A stretch of DNA of 64,000 nucleotides, taken from positions 1 to 64,000 of the forward strand of contig NZ_JAAFKG010000028.1 in the NCBI RefSeq assembly GCF_013299185.1. Reading direction: 5' to 3'. The position numbers and the translations under genes are program-made. This DNA is from Microcoleus sp. bin48.metabat.b7b8b9.023. GTDB lineage: Bacteria > Cyanobacteriota > Cyanobacteriia > Cyanobacteriales > Microcoleaceae. This document shows positions 47,559-55,646 of the stretch, in pieces (position 1 is the stretch's first letter; each line of letters starts with the position of its first letter). The notes beneath the pieces are model-generated. The model was not told the origin of the DNA. It did no database searches and was given only the letters and a program-made list of their open reading frames with translations.

Positions 47559-48575
47559 TCATTGTAACAAAATTAGTTCCGCTGCTACGGGTAAATGATC
47601 GGATTCTGTTGCTTCTAAAACAGAACTCGATTTAGCACCCCAATGCTTTGAATGCCAAATATAATCAATGCGGCAAACCGGATAAGTTAAGTGCAAGTTA
47701 ATTCTTTTCGCAAAGAAACCGCGAGGCCAGGTAAAACCAAACCCAAACCCAGATTTTAGGAAAGCATCTTGCAAAACTTTCTGCACGCTGTAGTAGTCTT
47801 GAGATTCGTCTGTCATGTTAAAATCGCCCGCGACAATTACTGGCAAAGTTTCTTGCTGAATTCGCTCTACTAAATCTTGAATTTCGGGAAAGCGTTGTTT
47901 GTATTTGTAAACAGGAATTTTTAGAAAAGGCCATATTTTATAGATTTTAACCCACGGGCCGGTTGCTTGCATATTGTAAATGACTATCTCTTGCTGCTTG
48001 AAATTAACAATTGCCCGCTGCTGCGTTTCTGGATGATCGGCTAAGTGCAATATTTCGCTGGATGAAATCGGATACTTACTGAGAATTCCTACAGGCGGAG
48101 TGTCTACTTGATAGGGATAGTTTGTTTTTAACACATTAAAAACTCTTTTCCTATGCGGGCGAACAGTTTCTTGTAAAAATACAATATCCGGTTGTTCTCG
48201 CTCGATTAGTTTAACTAGAGTTGGCGACTTAGTTGTATACCAACCGACGTTATGCGATAATATTTTGAGGCTGGGATGGGAATTGGCGATGCTTGTTGTT
48301 GATTCGGGGGAAAAGTATTTGAGATGCAGCCAGCTTAGGAGTAGAATGCAGGCAATTGATGAAATAATAGAGAACCAGCGGTTTTTGATAATTGAAAATG
48401 CTAGTATGGGTAAAAATAAAATTGGCAATAAAATTAAGGGACTGAAAGTGCCAATAAAAGCAACAATCCACAGCCGATCCCAAAAGATTAGTCTGAGAAT
48501 GAAGTAGCCGATAATGAAGGCTGAGTAGCTGTAAGCGAAAAAAATTACAGCTTGTTTGAAGTATCTATGAATCAT
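47559..48575 (-). CDS. Membrane-anchored endonuclease/exonuclease/phosphatase (EEP) family protein
   Basis: 338 residues. Three hydrophobic helices in the first 90 residues (about 8-32, 35-60, 68-88), then an EEP domain: Asn in SHNVGW (about 107-112), Glu in VFLQETVRP, the GDFNMT motif near 249, the IDYIW strand and the terminal SDHLPV His. All catalytic positions are present. The domain probably faces the periplasm. EEP proteins include nucleases, phosphatases and lipid phosphodiesterases; this topology is common in cyanobacteria outside Dnd loci, so its place in the island may be incidental. ATG at 48575. Confidence 0.85.
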   Translation of the reverse strand: MIHRYFKQAVIFFAYSYSAFIIGYFILRLIFWDRLWIVAFIGTFSPLILLPILFLPILAFSIIKNRWFSIISSIACILLLSWLHLKYFSPESTTSIANSHPSLKILSHNVGWYTTKSPTLVKLIEREQPDIVFLQETVRPHRKRVFNVLKTNYPYQVDTPPVGILSKYPISSSEILHLADHPETQQRAIVNFKQQEIVIYNMQATGPWVKIYKIWPFLKIPVYKYKQRFPEIQDLVERIQQETLPVIVAGDFNMTDESQDYYSVQKVLQDAFLKSGFGFGFTWPRGFFAKRINLHLTYPVCRIDYIWHSKHWGAKSSSVLEATESDHLPVAAELILLQ

Positions 48576-48588
48576 AATTATAGTTAAT

Positions 48589-49059
48589 TCAGAATAAGAA
48601 CTTGCTTAAATCGAATTCTTCATTTGACCGATGTTTATTGTCCCTTTCAGAAATTAAGAACAACAAAAGGCGATCGGTATAATCGGCGGCACCCCGAAAT
48701 TCTTCTCGCAAAATTTCCAAGCCACCGTTAGCATATTCTTCAAAAATTTGCAAGCGTTCTGCCTCTGATTTTTCGTCGAGATGGGAGAGAATTTGCGGAT
48801 TTTTGGTTTCGCCGATCGCAATTAGCTTAATTGCCATATCGTAGCCCCTCGATACAAAAATATCAACATCGATTGAACCGGGTTCGCGTTTGGAAATTTC
48901 CCCTAAGGGCGATCGTTTTTTCCGCTTATTTCCTAAGGAGGCGGCGAAGGCGATGACATCGGCGTAAGTCTGGAAAGGCCCGGTTTTGTTGTCGGATAAA
49001 GTTAAGGATTTAACTAAATCGGCTTTGTCTTTAGCAATTCTAATTCTGTTGGCAGCCAT
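48589..49059 (-). CDS. DNA phosphorothioation-associated protein 4-like
   Basis: 156 residues from ATG 49059 (MAANRIRIAKDKADL); the frame runs ten codons further to a TTG inside the tandem repeat. The conserved GPFQTYADVIAFAASLG, KRKKRSPLG and FEEYANGGLEILREE match the family annotated as dnd system-associated protein 4, found almost only in phosphorothioation islands. Biochemical role unknown. Thirteen bases separate it from the EEP gene downstream. Confidence 0.8.
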   Translation of the reverse strand: MAANRIRIAKDKADLVKSLTLSDNKTGPFQTYADVIAFAASLGNKRKKRSPLGEISKREPGSIDVDIFVSRGYDMAIKLIAIGETKNPQILSHLDEKSEAERLQIFEEYANGGLEILREEFRGAADYTDRLLLFLISERDNKHRSNEEFDLSKFLF

Positions 49060-49079
49060 TTGGTAATTGGAATTGGTAA

Positions 49080-49139
49080 CTGTCAACTGTCAATTGTCAA
49101 CTGTCAACTGTCAACTGTCAACTGTCAACTGTCAACTGT
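49080..49139. repeat. Heptanucleotide tandem repeat (CAACTGT)
   Basis: Eight consecutive copies of caactgt (one as caattgt) fill the whole gap between the associated-protein-4 gene and the MazG-like gene. The unit tgtcaac/caactgt contains half of GTTGAC and can fold only weakly. Confidence 0.92.
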
Positions 49140-49460
49140 TTAGAATGTCCGCAACAGCATGATTTTTTGTGCAAAACCGCCCCTGTTTTCCCGGCGCTTG
49201 GCTTGTGCGTTTAAAATGCGATCGCCCGAAATGCCATAACTCAGCATCAGCGCATCTATCACCTCATACAAATCAGCCAATTCAGCCACCAACTCGTCCC
49301 CGTAAGCCTCCGCCACTTCCCCAGCTTCCTCAATCAATTTCTGTCGCAAAGCTTGACAGTATTCGGCATCTGACAAAACAGCAGTTTCGCATTCATTCCC
49401 GCTTTCGCGAATAATGTCAGGAATGCGATCGCGCACCAACTTATAATACTTTTTTTCCAT
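49140..49460 (-). CDS. MazG-like NTP pyrophosphohydrolase (COG4997 type)
   Basis: 106 residues, all helical. KYYKLVRDRIPDIIRESG is the usual opening of this HisE/MazG-like family, and the metal-binding motif is EEAGEVAEA with ELADLYEVIDAL further on, i.e. the EExxE...ExxD pattern. Family members hydrolyse nucleoside triphosphates to monophosphates and are called house-cleaning enzymes; copies occur in defence islands. It is on the same strand as the neighbouring Dnd-associated genes. Start ATG 49460. Confidence 0.85.
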   Translation of the reverse strand: MEKKYYKLVRDRIPDIIRESGNECETAVLSDAEYCQALRQKLIEEAGEVAEAYGDELVAELADLYEVIDALMLSYGISGDRILNAQAKRRENRGGFAQKIMLLRTF

Positions 49461-49472
49461 ATCAAACTTCCT

Positions 49473-50129
49473 TCAACCTTGACTAAAATTTTGAATCAAC
49501 CAGCGATTAATTTCTCCATCATCTTGAGTTTGACTTTGATTCAAAGCTTCCTCAACTAACGCGATTTCTAGCCCAGGTAAAACCCGCGACTGTTGAATTC
49601 GGCCACTACCTCCGCCATTAATCGCAAAGGCAAAAACTTCCCGCGTGTTTGCACGTTCAACCCAATATTCGCTAATTCCTGCGTCTTCATAAAGCAACCG
49701 CTTGTTACCCAAATCATCACTAAAAGAAGATGCGCCAATTTCTATTACCAAATTAGGCGGATCGTATTCATTCAAATTAACAGGTGAATTGCTGTCATTA
49801 GGAGGAACCCTCAAATCCGAACCGATGTAGTAAGCTAGATCGGGTTGAAACTCACGAATACCTGTTTTGCGGAAACTGGCATTAGCAAATTGAACTACTC
49901 GGATATTTCTAAATGCAGCAAACAGAATAACTACATACGGGATAATTGAATTGTGACGCCCGTGCAATGGCCCGACTGGTGATATTTCTACCCTCACGTA
50001 TTGTTCGTAATAATAAAATTTGCCTTTTTCCCACGTTGAGTCATCAGCAAACGCCAGAAACTCTTCCCAAGTTGCTTTTGTCCAAATATCCGTTTCCAAA
50101 ACCTGTGTAATTGCCGAACTAGAAGCCAT
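49473..50129 (-). CDS. Uma2-family (DUF820) putative endonuclease
   Basis: 218 residues. PD-(D/E)XK-type fold of the Uma2 family that is highly expanded in cyanobacteria: GPLHGRHNSII, FQPDLAYYIG (Asp) and PPNLVIEIGASSFSDDLGNKR (Glu in VIEI) are the core, followed by YEDAGISEYWVERANTREV. The usual ExK Lys is not obvious, as in many members. Its start overlaps the end of the SMC-like ATPase by 11 bases, so both are probably one transcript. Function of the family is not established. Confidence 0.85.
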   Translation of the reverse strand: MASSSAITQVLETDIWTKATWEEFLAFADDSTWEKGKFYYYEQYVRVEISPVGPLHGRHNSIIPYVVILFAAFRNIRVVQFANASFRKTGIREFQPDLAYYIGSDLRVPPNDSNSPVNLNEYDPPNLVIEIGASSFSDDLGNKRLLYEDAGISEYWVERANTREVFAFAINGGGSGRIQQSRVLPGLEIALVEEALNQSQTQDDGEINRWLIQNFSQG

Positions 50130-52185
50130 AATCTACCTCTACAATTTTTGTATATTCAAATTCGTCGGGACTGCGCTTAACTAAAGCATAGCGCGTCCCT
50201 CCCAGGTAGATCGAATCTTCTTGACAATCAGCTTTAGGAGAATTGTACTCCAGCACGTATTCCTTACCGATCGCACTTTCCATCTCTTGGGCTACTTCTC
50301 CGCGCCACTGAGTTTTTGTTACCAAAACTATGAGTTGATTTGCTAACTTTGGCAGTTTATTCGCAATTTGTTTGCGATAAATTTCGTCTAAACTGCCAAA
50401 GGGAGAATCCATGACAATGGGAAACGTACTGCTATCCGGGCCCATCAAAGTATTTTTTTGACTCCACTCGCGCACGCCCTCAATAATCCCGCCGATAAAC
50501 GACAAGCTGAGGATTTGATTTTCTCCGGTAGAAGCGGCGACTAGAGATTCTTTTCCTGAGGTGTTTTCTACTAGGGTTAGTTCGTATTTATCGCTCAATT
50601 TGGGGATGTAAGGAGTAAAAGAAATTTGACTGAAAATATCTTGCACTCGCTTTTCTAAATGAGAACAAAACTGTTTTTCTAAACGCGATCGCACTTCTGT
50701 CAGGCGATCGATCGCATCCTGAGACGCAGCAATCCGGCGCTGGGCCAACACTTGCTTTTCCTCATTCAGTTGCTGCTTGTCGATTTGCTTGTCCAAAGCC
50801 ACTATCTGGGCAGTCAAACTCTCAATCTGCTGCTGGTTAGAGCCTGTTTCTCGGTGCAAATCGCCAATTTTTGCCTCAATCTCATCCAAGCGCTTTTGCA
50901 AGCGGCTGACATCGCCGTTAGGGAAGTTTTTTAGCTTGGTGTGAATGTCGTCTAACTGGCTTTCCACGCGAGAAAGTTCGGATCTACCGCGACTGATATT
51001 GCTTTGTTGGCGATCGATTTCGTCCCAAAAATCAGCTATTTGGCGATCGATCTCATTTATGCGATCGCTAATTCGGATCGTAGTTTCTTCCACATCCCCA
51101 GCACCGGCTTTATTCATCCAACCCGTGACATTTTTGCAAGCTTCTGAACCCTCCACCAATTGGGCACCGCAGATACACCGCTGCTGTACTAATAACTGTT
51201 CCAAAAATGGCCGTTGAATCCCCGAAAGCAACTCGCCTTTTTCCCGCAAATCAGCGATCAGCGTTTCAAATTCAGCCGCCACATCCGACATAAATATCGT
51301 ATAACCGCGCACAGAGATTTCTCTTTTTATAGCATCTAAATGGGTAGCATTTTGTTGTTTAAGCAAAGTTTGCTGCATTTCTAATTCATTCCGCAATTTT
51401 TGCAACTCAGCAGAACCACTGAGTTCCAGCAAACTAGCATTTACTACTTTTTTTAATTCACCTTGGTTGGTCAATTCTTTCTCAACTTCTACTTGCTTTT
51501 GTAAAAGTTTATCTTTTTCTTCTTGAAGCTTTTGCTTTTCTTTTAAAAGTTTCTTGATTTCGGAACCGCCAATCGTTTTTAAATCATTTTCTAGAGACTT
51601 TTTGGCTTCTCCCAAATGTCGGATAGATCGACTCAATACCTCTACTCCCAGCAATTCCTTTGTAGCTTCAGCAATTTCTTCTTTCTTGTCGTGACGGACA
51701 ATTTGCTCGATTCGTTCTCCATCAAAAAAGAAATATTGATGCAGACTTTCCGGCAAAATCCGCCCGATAATATCGTCTGGATGCTGCGCCGACGGCATCC
51801 AGCGCCCGTCATCTTTTGATATTTGCAAGAATAATTCGTTCTTGCCATGTTCTACATTATTTTCACCTTTATAAACGCGGCAAGCACGTCTTACTTTATA
51901 GTGACTTGTGTCATGTTCAAAAATAATCTCTACCCAACAATCTACTTTTTTGCCAGATTTGGCTTCCGCAAGGGCGCGTTTATTGACTAATTGTTCTCCC
52001 ACCGCAAAAGCTGCGCTGAATTTTTCATACAGCACCCAAGTAAAGCCGTTCATTAAAGCTGTTTTTCCGGCGCCGTTATTGCCATGAATTACCGTGATGT
52101 TTTGTTCGCCCCAAGCTAGCTTGATTTCGGGAGTTTGGCCGTAAAATTGCCGAAAATTGCACAGAACAATTGACATTAATTTCAT
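50119..52185 (-). CDS. Second DndD/SMC-like ATPase of the island
   Basis: 688 residues. Walker A GNNGAGKTAL at 35-44, FFFDGERIEQIV near 173-184 (the DndD-type FDGE segment), two coiled-coil arms, a Cys motif RCICGAQL with a later Cys (SEAC) midway that resembles a zinc-hook, the signature STGENQILSLSF and Walker B IVMDSPFGSLDE near 590. It is clearly related to but distinct from DndD (38428-40422). It overlaps the small gene upstream by 4 bases (ATGA) and Uma2 downstream by 11. A role in restriction rather than modification is plausible from its helicase neighbour, but inferred. Confidence 0.85.
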   Translation of the reverse strand: MKLMSIVLCNFRQFYGQTPEIKLAWGEQNITVIHGNNGAGKTALMNGFTWVLYEKFSAAFAVGEQLVNKRALAEAKSGKKVDCWVEIIFEHDTSHYKVRRACRVYKGENNVEHGKNELFLQISKDDGRWMPSAQHPDDIIGRILPESLHQYFFFDGERIEQIVRHDKKEEIAEATKELLGVEVLSRSIRHLGEAKKSLENDLKTIGGSEIKKLLKEKQKLQEEKDKLLQKQVEVEKELTNQGELKKVVNASLLELSGSAELQKLRNELEMQQTLLKQQNATHLDAIKREISVRGYTIFMSDVAAEFETLIADLREKGELLSGIQRPFLEQLLVQQRCICGAQLVEGSEACKNVTGWMNKAGAGDVEETTIRISDRINEIDRQIADFWDEIDRQQSNISRGRSELSRVESQLDDIHTKLKNFPNGDVSRLQKRLDEIEAKIGDLHRETGSNQQQIESLTAQIVALDKQIDKQQLNEEKQVLAQRRIAASQDAIDRLTEVRSRLEKQFCSHLEKRVQDIFSQISFTPYIPKLSDKYELTLVENTSGKESLVAASTGENQILSLSFIGGIIEGVREWSQKNTLMGPDSSTFPIVMDSPFGSLDEIYRKQIANKLPKLANQLIVLVTKTQWRGEVAQEMESAIGKEYVLEYNSPKADCQEDSIYLGGTRYALVKRSPDEFEYTKIVEVDYGF

Positions 52186-52445
52186 AGAACCGCTTCCTTA
52201 ATTATTTTCAAAATGTCATCGCTAATATAGCGGGGAACTCTCATATATAGTTTATCTTTTTCCAGTTCCAATACGCGCTCGATAATTTGTCTGACTTCCG
52301 GCGGCGCGGTGGTAATTGGTTGCTGTACGTCGCTCAAGTCTTTGTCAGTATGATAGCTGGAACGCTTTTCTGCTAAAATAGCGATCGGTACGGGTGCGAT
52401 CGCACTATCTCCATATCTAAAAGCCCTAACCAGATTTTCAGTCAT
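52182..52445 (-). CDS. Small protein overlapping the second SMC-like ATPase
   Basis: 87 residues from ATG 52445 (MTENLVRAFRYGDSAIAPVP); an upstream extension in the same frame is only translated tandem repeat. Not recognised. It is mixed charged with the conserved-looking blocks IAILAEKRSSYHTDKDLSDV and VPRYISDDILKIIKEAVL. The stop overlaps the ATPase start as ATGA, indicating translational coupling and probably a stoichiometric partner. Confidence 0.7.
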   Translation of the reverse strand: MTENLVRAFRYGDSAIAPVPIAILAEKRSSYHTDKDLSDVQQPITTAPPEVRQIIERVLELEKDKLYMRVPRYISDDILKIIKEAVL

Positions 52446-52949
52446 AAGTAGAAGAAGGAAGTTCGGCAACGGATTCTGTAACGGATGTAACGGATGTAAC
52501 GGATGTAACGGATTCAGTCCGATGGAAGAAGGAAGTTGGGCAACGGATTCGCTCAACCGATGTAACGGATGTAACGGATTCAGTCCGATGGAAGAAGGCT
52601 ATAAGGCCAGGCTAGGGGGTAAAAATAAGGAAGAAGGAATAAGGCTTATGGCAGCTTGCTTTTGAGTCATCTTTATTGGATATTTAATTAAGTTAACTTA
52701 GTTGTTTTGTTGCCAAAATCAAAACATTCAGAGTGACGCGTGGGGTGAGAAACCGGGTTTCTACGAGTTTTGCTGTCGTGTCACGAGAAATCTGCAAAGA
52801 AACCCGGTTTCTACGATTTTGACGAGAAACGAGAAATTTAGGAAAAAAGCAGGTTTCTGAGGTCTGTGCGTGCCACCAAACTAAACTAACTGGTCAAACT
52901 GCGATCGAATAATTATATCTTTTTAAGATAAACCGAACCTGAATAAATG
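52446..52949. other. Intergenic region of tandem and palindromic repeats
   Basis: Left half is the 9-base tandem repeat block (52463-52590). Right half has three AAACCGGGTTT-related units (52748-52762, 52798-52813, 52848-52858), each followed by CTACGA-like tails. No gene seen between the helicase and the small protein gene. Confidence 0.6.
52463..52590. repeat. 9-base tandem repeat (GTAACGGAT) in a larger duplication
   Basis: Units of gtaacggat occur three times at 52480-52512 and twice at 52561-52580; the longer stretch gtaacggattcagtccgatggaagaagg is itself repeated at 52506 and 52570. It extends the frame of the small gene and explains its spurious N-terminus rich in HPLHPL. Confidence 0.85.
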
Positions 52950-54365
52950 TCAAATATCCAACAATCCGTAACGTTTTTGAATTTGCACCAATTTGACCCT
53001 AGCTTCCCCAGCATTGTCAGCTAAATCGGCAAATTCCAGGAAGCGCTTTAACTCTTTTCGCAGCAAGTTACGCTCGACTTCTAAACTTTTTCGACCCAAA
53101 TCTGGAGGCAAAACTATCATATCAAATAAAGTTGCCCTTTCTTTCCCTGGATGCGGCCGCAAGATTCGTCCCCGGCGCTGAACAAACTGGCGCGGATTGC
53201 TGCTGCTTGCTAAAATTACAGCATGGCGAATTGCTGGAATATCAACGCCTTCATCCAAACAGCGAATCGCGACTAAACCTTGCAATTCTCCACTCTCAAA
53301 TTGTTGGCGCAATCTTTCTCTTTCTGCTAAGGGAGTCGCCGCCGTATAGGTGTTAATCCGATAACCTAATTCTGAACCTAATAATTTGGCGGTTTCTGTG
53401 AGTTGGCGGTGGTTGCTGCGGCGCGCACCTGCTTCGATCGCACCGTCGCCGCAGTAAAATAATGTATGGGATGTGTCGAGACGGTGCATCATTAGTTCTC
53501 GCAACGCTGTTAATTTATTAGCCGCCGCCCCAATCAATCTAGCCCGCTGCATTAATAAGGTTGTTAAAGCATCATTTGGTTCTATTTTTTCCTCGCCCGA
53601 CAGCGCCCAACCAATTTTTTTAGTTAAGTAGGAATATTTGCGGGTTTCGGATTCGGTCAATTCGACTAAAATCGGATAGTATAAATAATGTACTAATGCT
53701 TTTTGGCGGATGGCGTCGGCTAAGGTGAGTTCCGGCTGCAAAACTGGGCCGAAATAATCTAAGATAGCTTCAGTTCCCTGTTCGTCGAAGTGTCTTTCTG
53801 GAGTGGCGGAAAGGGCGAGGCGGAGTCCAATGTTGCGGGGTAAACTTTCTCCTAAACGAGGCGCGCCTAGGTTGTGTACTTCGTCTCCAATAATTAGGGT
53901 TTTTTCGGGGAAATACCGGATTTGCGATCGCAAGCTATCCAACATTAATGTAGCGTTAGTTGTGATGATTGTCAGAAATAGCCGTGAAGCGCAGCTATCC
54001 CCTAGGGAATCGCCAGATCGCACTTCATACAAACCAGAAGCCAGCTTTTTTTGCCAAGTGCGGGCGTTATCAAACGCTAAAATAGGTTTTAAACCAAATT
54101 TCTCCGATTCGCGCGCCCACTGATTCACCAGATGGCAGTACGGGCAAATTACGAGCAGGACTTGAAGGTTAATTTTATTGTATAATTCAGTGGCGATCGC
54201 CAGCGCAGTAATCGTCTTGCCGCTACCCGTCGCCATCTTCAGCGTACCGCGTCCCCGATTTGCAAACCAATTATCAACCGCCTGTTGCTGATACTGTCGC
54301 AATTGCAGCGATGGCGGCATCCTCGGGAACCCAAATTCCGAATGATTAAAGGTCGATCGATTCAC
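52950..54365 (-). CDS. DEAD/DEAH-box helicase, DNA phosphorothioation-associated restriction type
   Basis: 471 residues. SF2 helicase/translocase: LRQYQQQAVDNW Q-like motif, Walker A MATGSGKT (44-51), DEVH motif IIGDEVHNLG near 160, LALSATPERHFDEQGT, then RCLDEGVDIP and QFVQRRGRILRP of domain 2. The RAD25/type III R-subunit-like layout matches the family named DNA phosphorothioation system restriction enzyme, which is found with dndBCDE in cyanobacteria. No nuclease domain is visible in the protein, so DNA cleavage would need a partner such as the PD-(D/E)XK or Uma2 gene. ATG at 54365. Confidence 0.85.
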   Translation of the reverse strand: MNRSTFNHSEFGFPRMPPSLQLRQYQQQAVDNWFANRGRGTLKMATGSGKTITALAIATELYNKINLQVLLVICPYCHLVNQWARESEKFGLKPILAFDNARTWQKKLASGLYEVRSGDSLGDSCASRLFLTIITTNATLMLDSLRSQIRYFPEKTLIIGDEVHNLGAPRLGESLPRNIGLRLALSATPERHFDEQGTEAILDYFGPVLQPELTLADAIRQKALVHYLYYPILVELTESETRKYSYLTKKIGWALSGEEKIEPNDALTTLLMQRARLIGAAANKLTALRELMMHRLDTSHTLFYCGDGAIEAGARRSNHRQLTETAKLLGSELGYRINTYTAATPLAERERLRQQFESGELQGLVAIRCLDEGVDIPAIRHAVILASSSNPRQFVQRRGRILRPHPGKERATLFDMIVLPPDLGRKSLEVERNLLRKELKRFLEFADLADNAGEARVKLVQIQKRYGLLDI

Positions 54366-54415
54366 TGTAAAATGTAGTTAGATGCAAACTTCCCTGATTC
54401 AACTGTAACTCATTT

Positions 54416-54985
54416 CTAATTAAAACTTAACAACCCAAACAAGTCATCCGCGGACAGTTGCAAATCAGACAGCACATCGAGTACAGGTAAAATATCCTCA
54501 CCCTCCTTCCCCTCTGGTTGCTGCTGCGGCTTAAAAACCAGAACTAATTTTTCTTCCGGGTCAATCAACCAACCTAATTTAGCACCGTGATTTAAGCAAA
54601 ACAAAATATTATTAATAACCCGAGTTGGATTTTGATCCGGCAATAAAATCTCAATTGTCCAATCCGGCACAATTTTAAACCTATTTTCTATTTCTCCATT
54701 AGCATTGAGAAGAATGCGCGACCACTCAAACACGGCTATATCTGGAACAATAGAACGTCCTCCAAAAGTGCAGCGCAATTCTGAAAAAGCAAAAGCTAAC
54801 TTTTGCGGTTCTCCCACCTGATTAATTCTATTCCCAAAACGGGTTTGCAACGTGCTGTGTTTTCCTTGCGGCATAGATTTTTGATAAATTTGACCGTCAA
54901 CATACTCGCTAGCAGGCTTAGTTTCTGGAATCAGCAAAAACTCTTCCAGAGAAATCTTGGACGGAGACTGAATTGACGTTAGCAT
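54416..54985 (-). CDS. Uma2-family (DUF820) putative endonuclease
   Basis: 189 residues from ATG 54985 (MLTSIQSPSKISLEEFL); the TTG six codons earlier is less likely. Core features: YVDGQIYQKSMPQGKHSTLQ, SIVPDIAVFEW (Asp), WTIEILLPDQNPTRVINNI (Glu) and KLGWLIDPEEKLVLVFKP. Unrelated in detail to the Uma2 gene at 49473 (different subgroup). It lies 50 bases beyond the helicase on the same strand and may belong to the same island or simply to the very large Uma2 background of cyanobacteria. Confidence 0.85.
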   Translation of the reverse strand: MLTSIQSPSKISLEEFLLIPETKPASEYVDGQIYQKSMPQGKHSTLQTRFGNRINQVGEPQKLAFAFSELRCTFGGRSIVPDIAVFEWSRILLNANGEIENRFKIVPDWTIEILLPDQNPTRVINNILFCLNHGAKLGWLIDPEEKLVLVFKPQQQPEGKEGEDILPVLDVLSDLQLSADDLFGLLSFN

Positions 54986-55009
54986 AAGCGATTCAACCCT
55001 CAAAAACTC

Positions 55010-55453
55010 TTAAAAATTCACATCGCCGTCAGTTTCCCAATCAGGACAACTGTCCGATTCCACACCAGTAGGGTGCATCGCACAAACCAACAAATTTCCG
55101 CCGTAAACTTGACCGTGATAGTTCATGCAACCGCGACAAACCGGATGCTGCGTCGGCGAAGGGTCTACATAAGTCACAAACGACGAATCTATCTCATCAA
55201 AATCCGGCTCAAAGTCCCGGCAAATTTCAATTATTGGTTCGAGAAATTCATTTAAATAACCATCAAATTCATTTAAATAACCATCAACTTCAACAATCAG
55301 GTTATTTTGTACTTGTTCAGTAAACTCTTCCGAAATTTTTACCAAAACGTCCAGCATTTCGACAAACTCTTCGCCGATGTCGGTGAAAAAATGCTCTACT
55401 TCAGAAACAGCATTTTCCATGACTTCAAAAAAATCTTTAGACCAATCTTCCAT
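55010..55453 (-). CDS. Uncharacterised acidic protein with C-terminal Cys/His motif
   Basis: 147 residues from ATG 55453 (MEDWSKDFFEVME); an extension to a TTG at 55510 is possible. The first 100 residues are an acidic amphipathic helix-rich region with a short duplication (DGYLNEF twice, from an 18-base repeat). The C-terminus reads HPVCRGCMNYHGQVYGGNLL, then CAMHPTG and DSCPDWE: two CxxC-type pairs plus His that could bind a metal or cluster. This tail occurs in other cyanobacterial proteins of unknown function. Nothing else can be concluded. Confidence 0.6.
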   Translation of the reverse strand: MEDWSKDFFEVMENAVSEVEHFFTDIGEEFVEMLDVLVKISEEFTEQVQNNLIVEVDGYLNEFDGYLNEFLEPIIEICRDFEPDFDEIDSSFVTYVDPSPTQHPVCRGCMNYHGQVYGGNLLVCAMHPTGVESDSCPDWETDGDVNF

Positions 55454-55532
55454 AAATTTGACGGCTAAACTATAGCGGTTCTCAAGCGTGGTGAGGTACG
55501 CAGGTTCCAATCCAATGGCTTATGCCCGCGGA

Positions 55533-55580
55533 ACCCCATGCCCTATGCCCTATGCCCTATGCCCTATGCCCTATGCCCAT
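55533..55580. repeat. Heptanucleotide tandem repeat (CCCTATG)
   Basis: Six copies of ccctatg in tandem. Similar in length and copy number to the CAACTGT array at 49080. Confidence 0.9.
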
Positions 55581-55646
55581 AAGAGCACCTCATGTTACTG
55601 AAAAAGGCTATATTGCAAAATATTTAACAGATAAGTACAGATACAT

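Noticed and set aside
49080-49139. CAACTGT tandem array considered as an iteron or origin
   Set aside because: The 7-base unit without spacers, and the absence of replication genes, fit an ordinary short tandem repeat.
52446-52556. N-terminal extension (HPLHPL-rich) of the 87-residue gene
   Set aside because: It is a translated 9-base tandem repeat; the ATG at 52445 is a better start.
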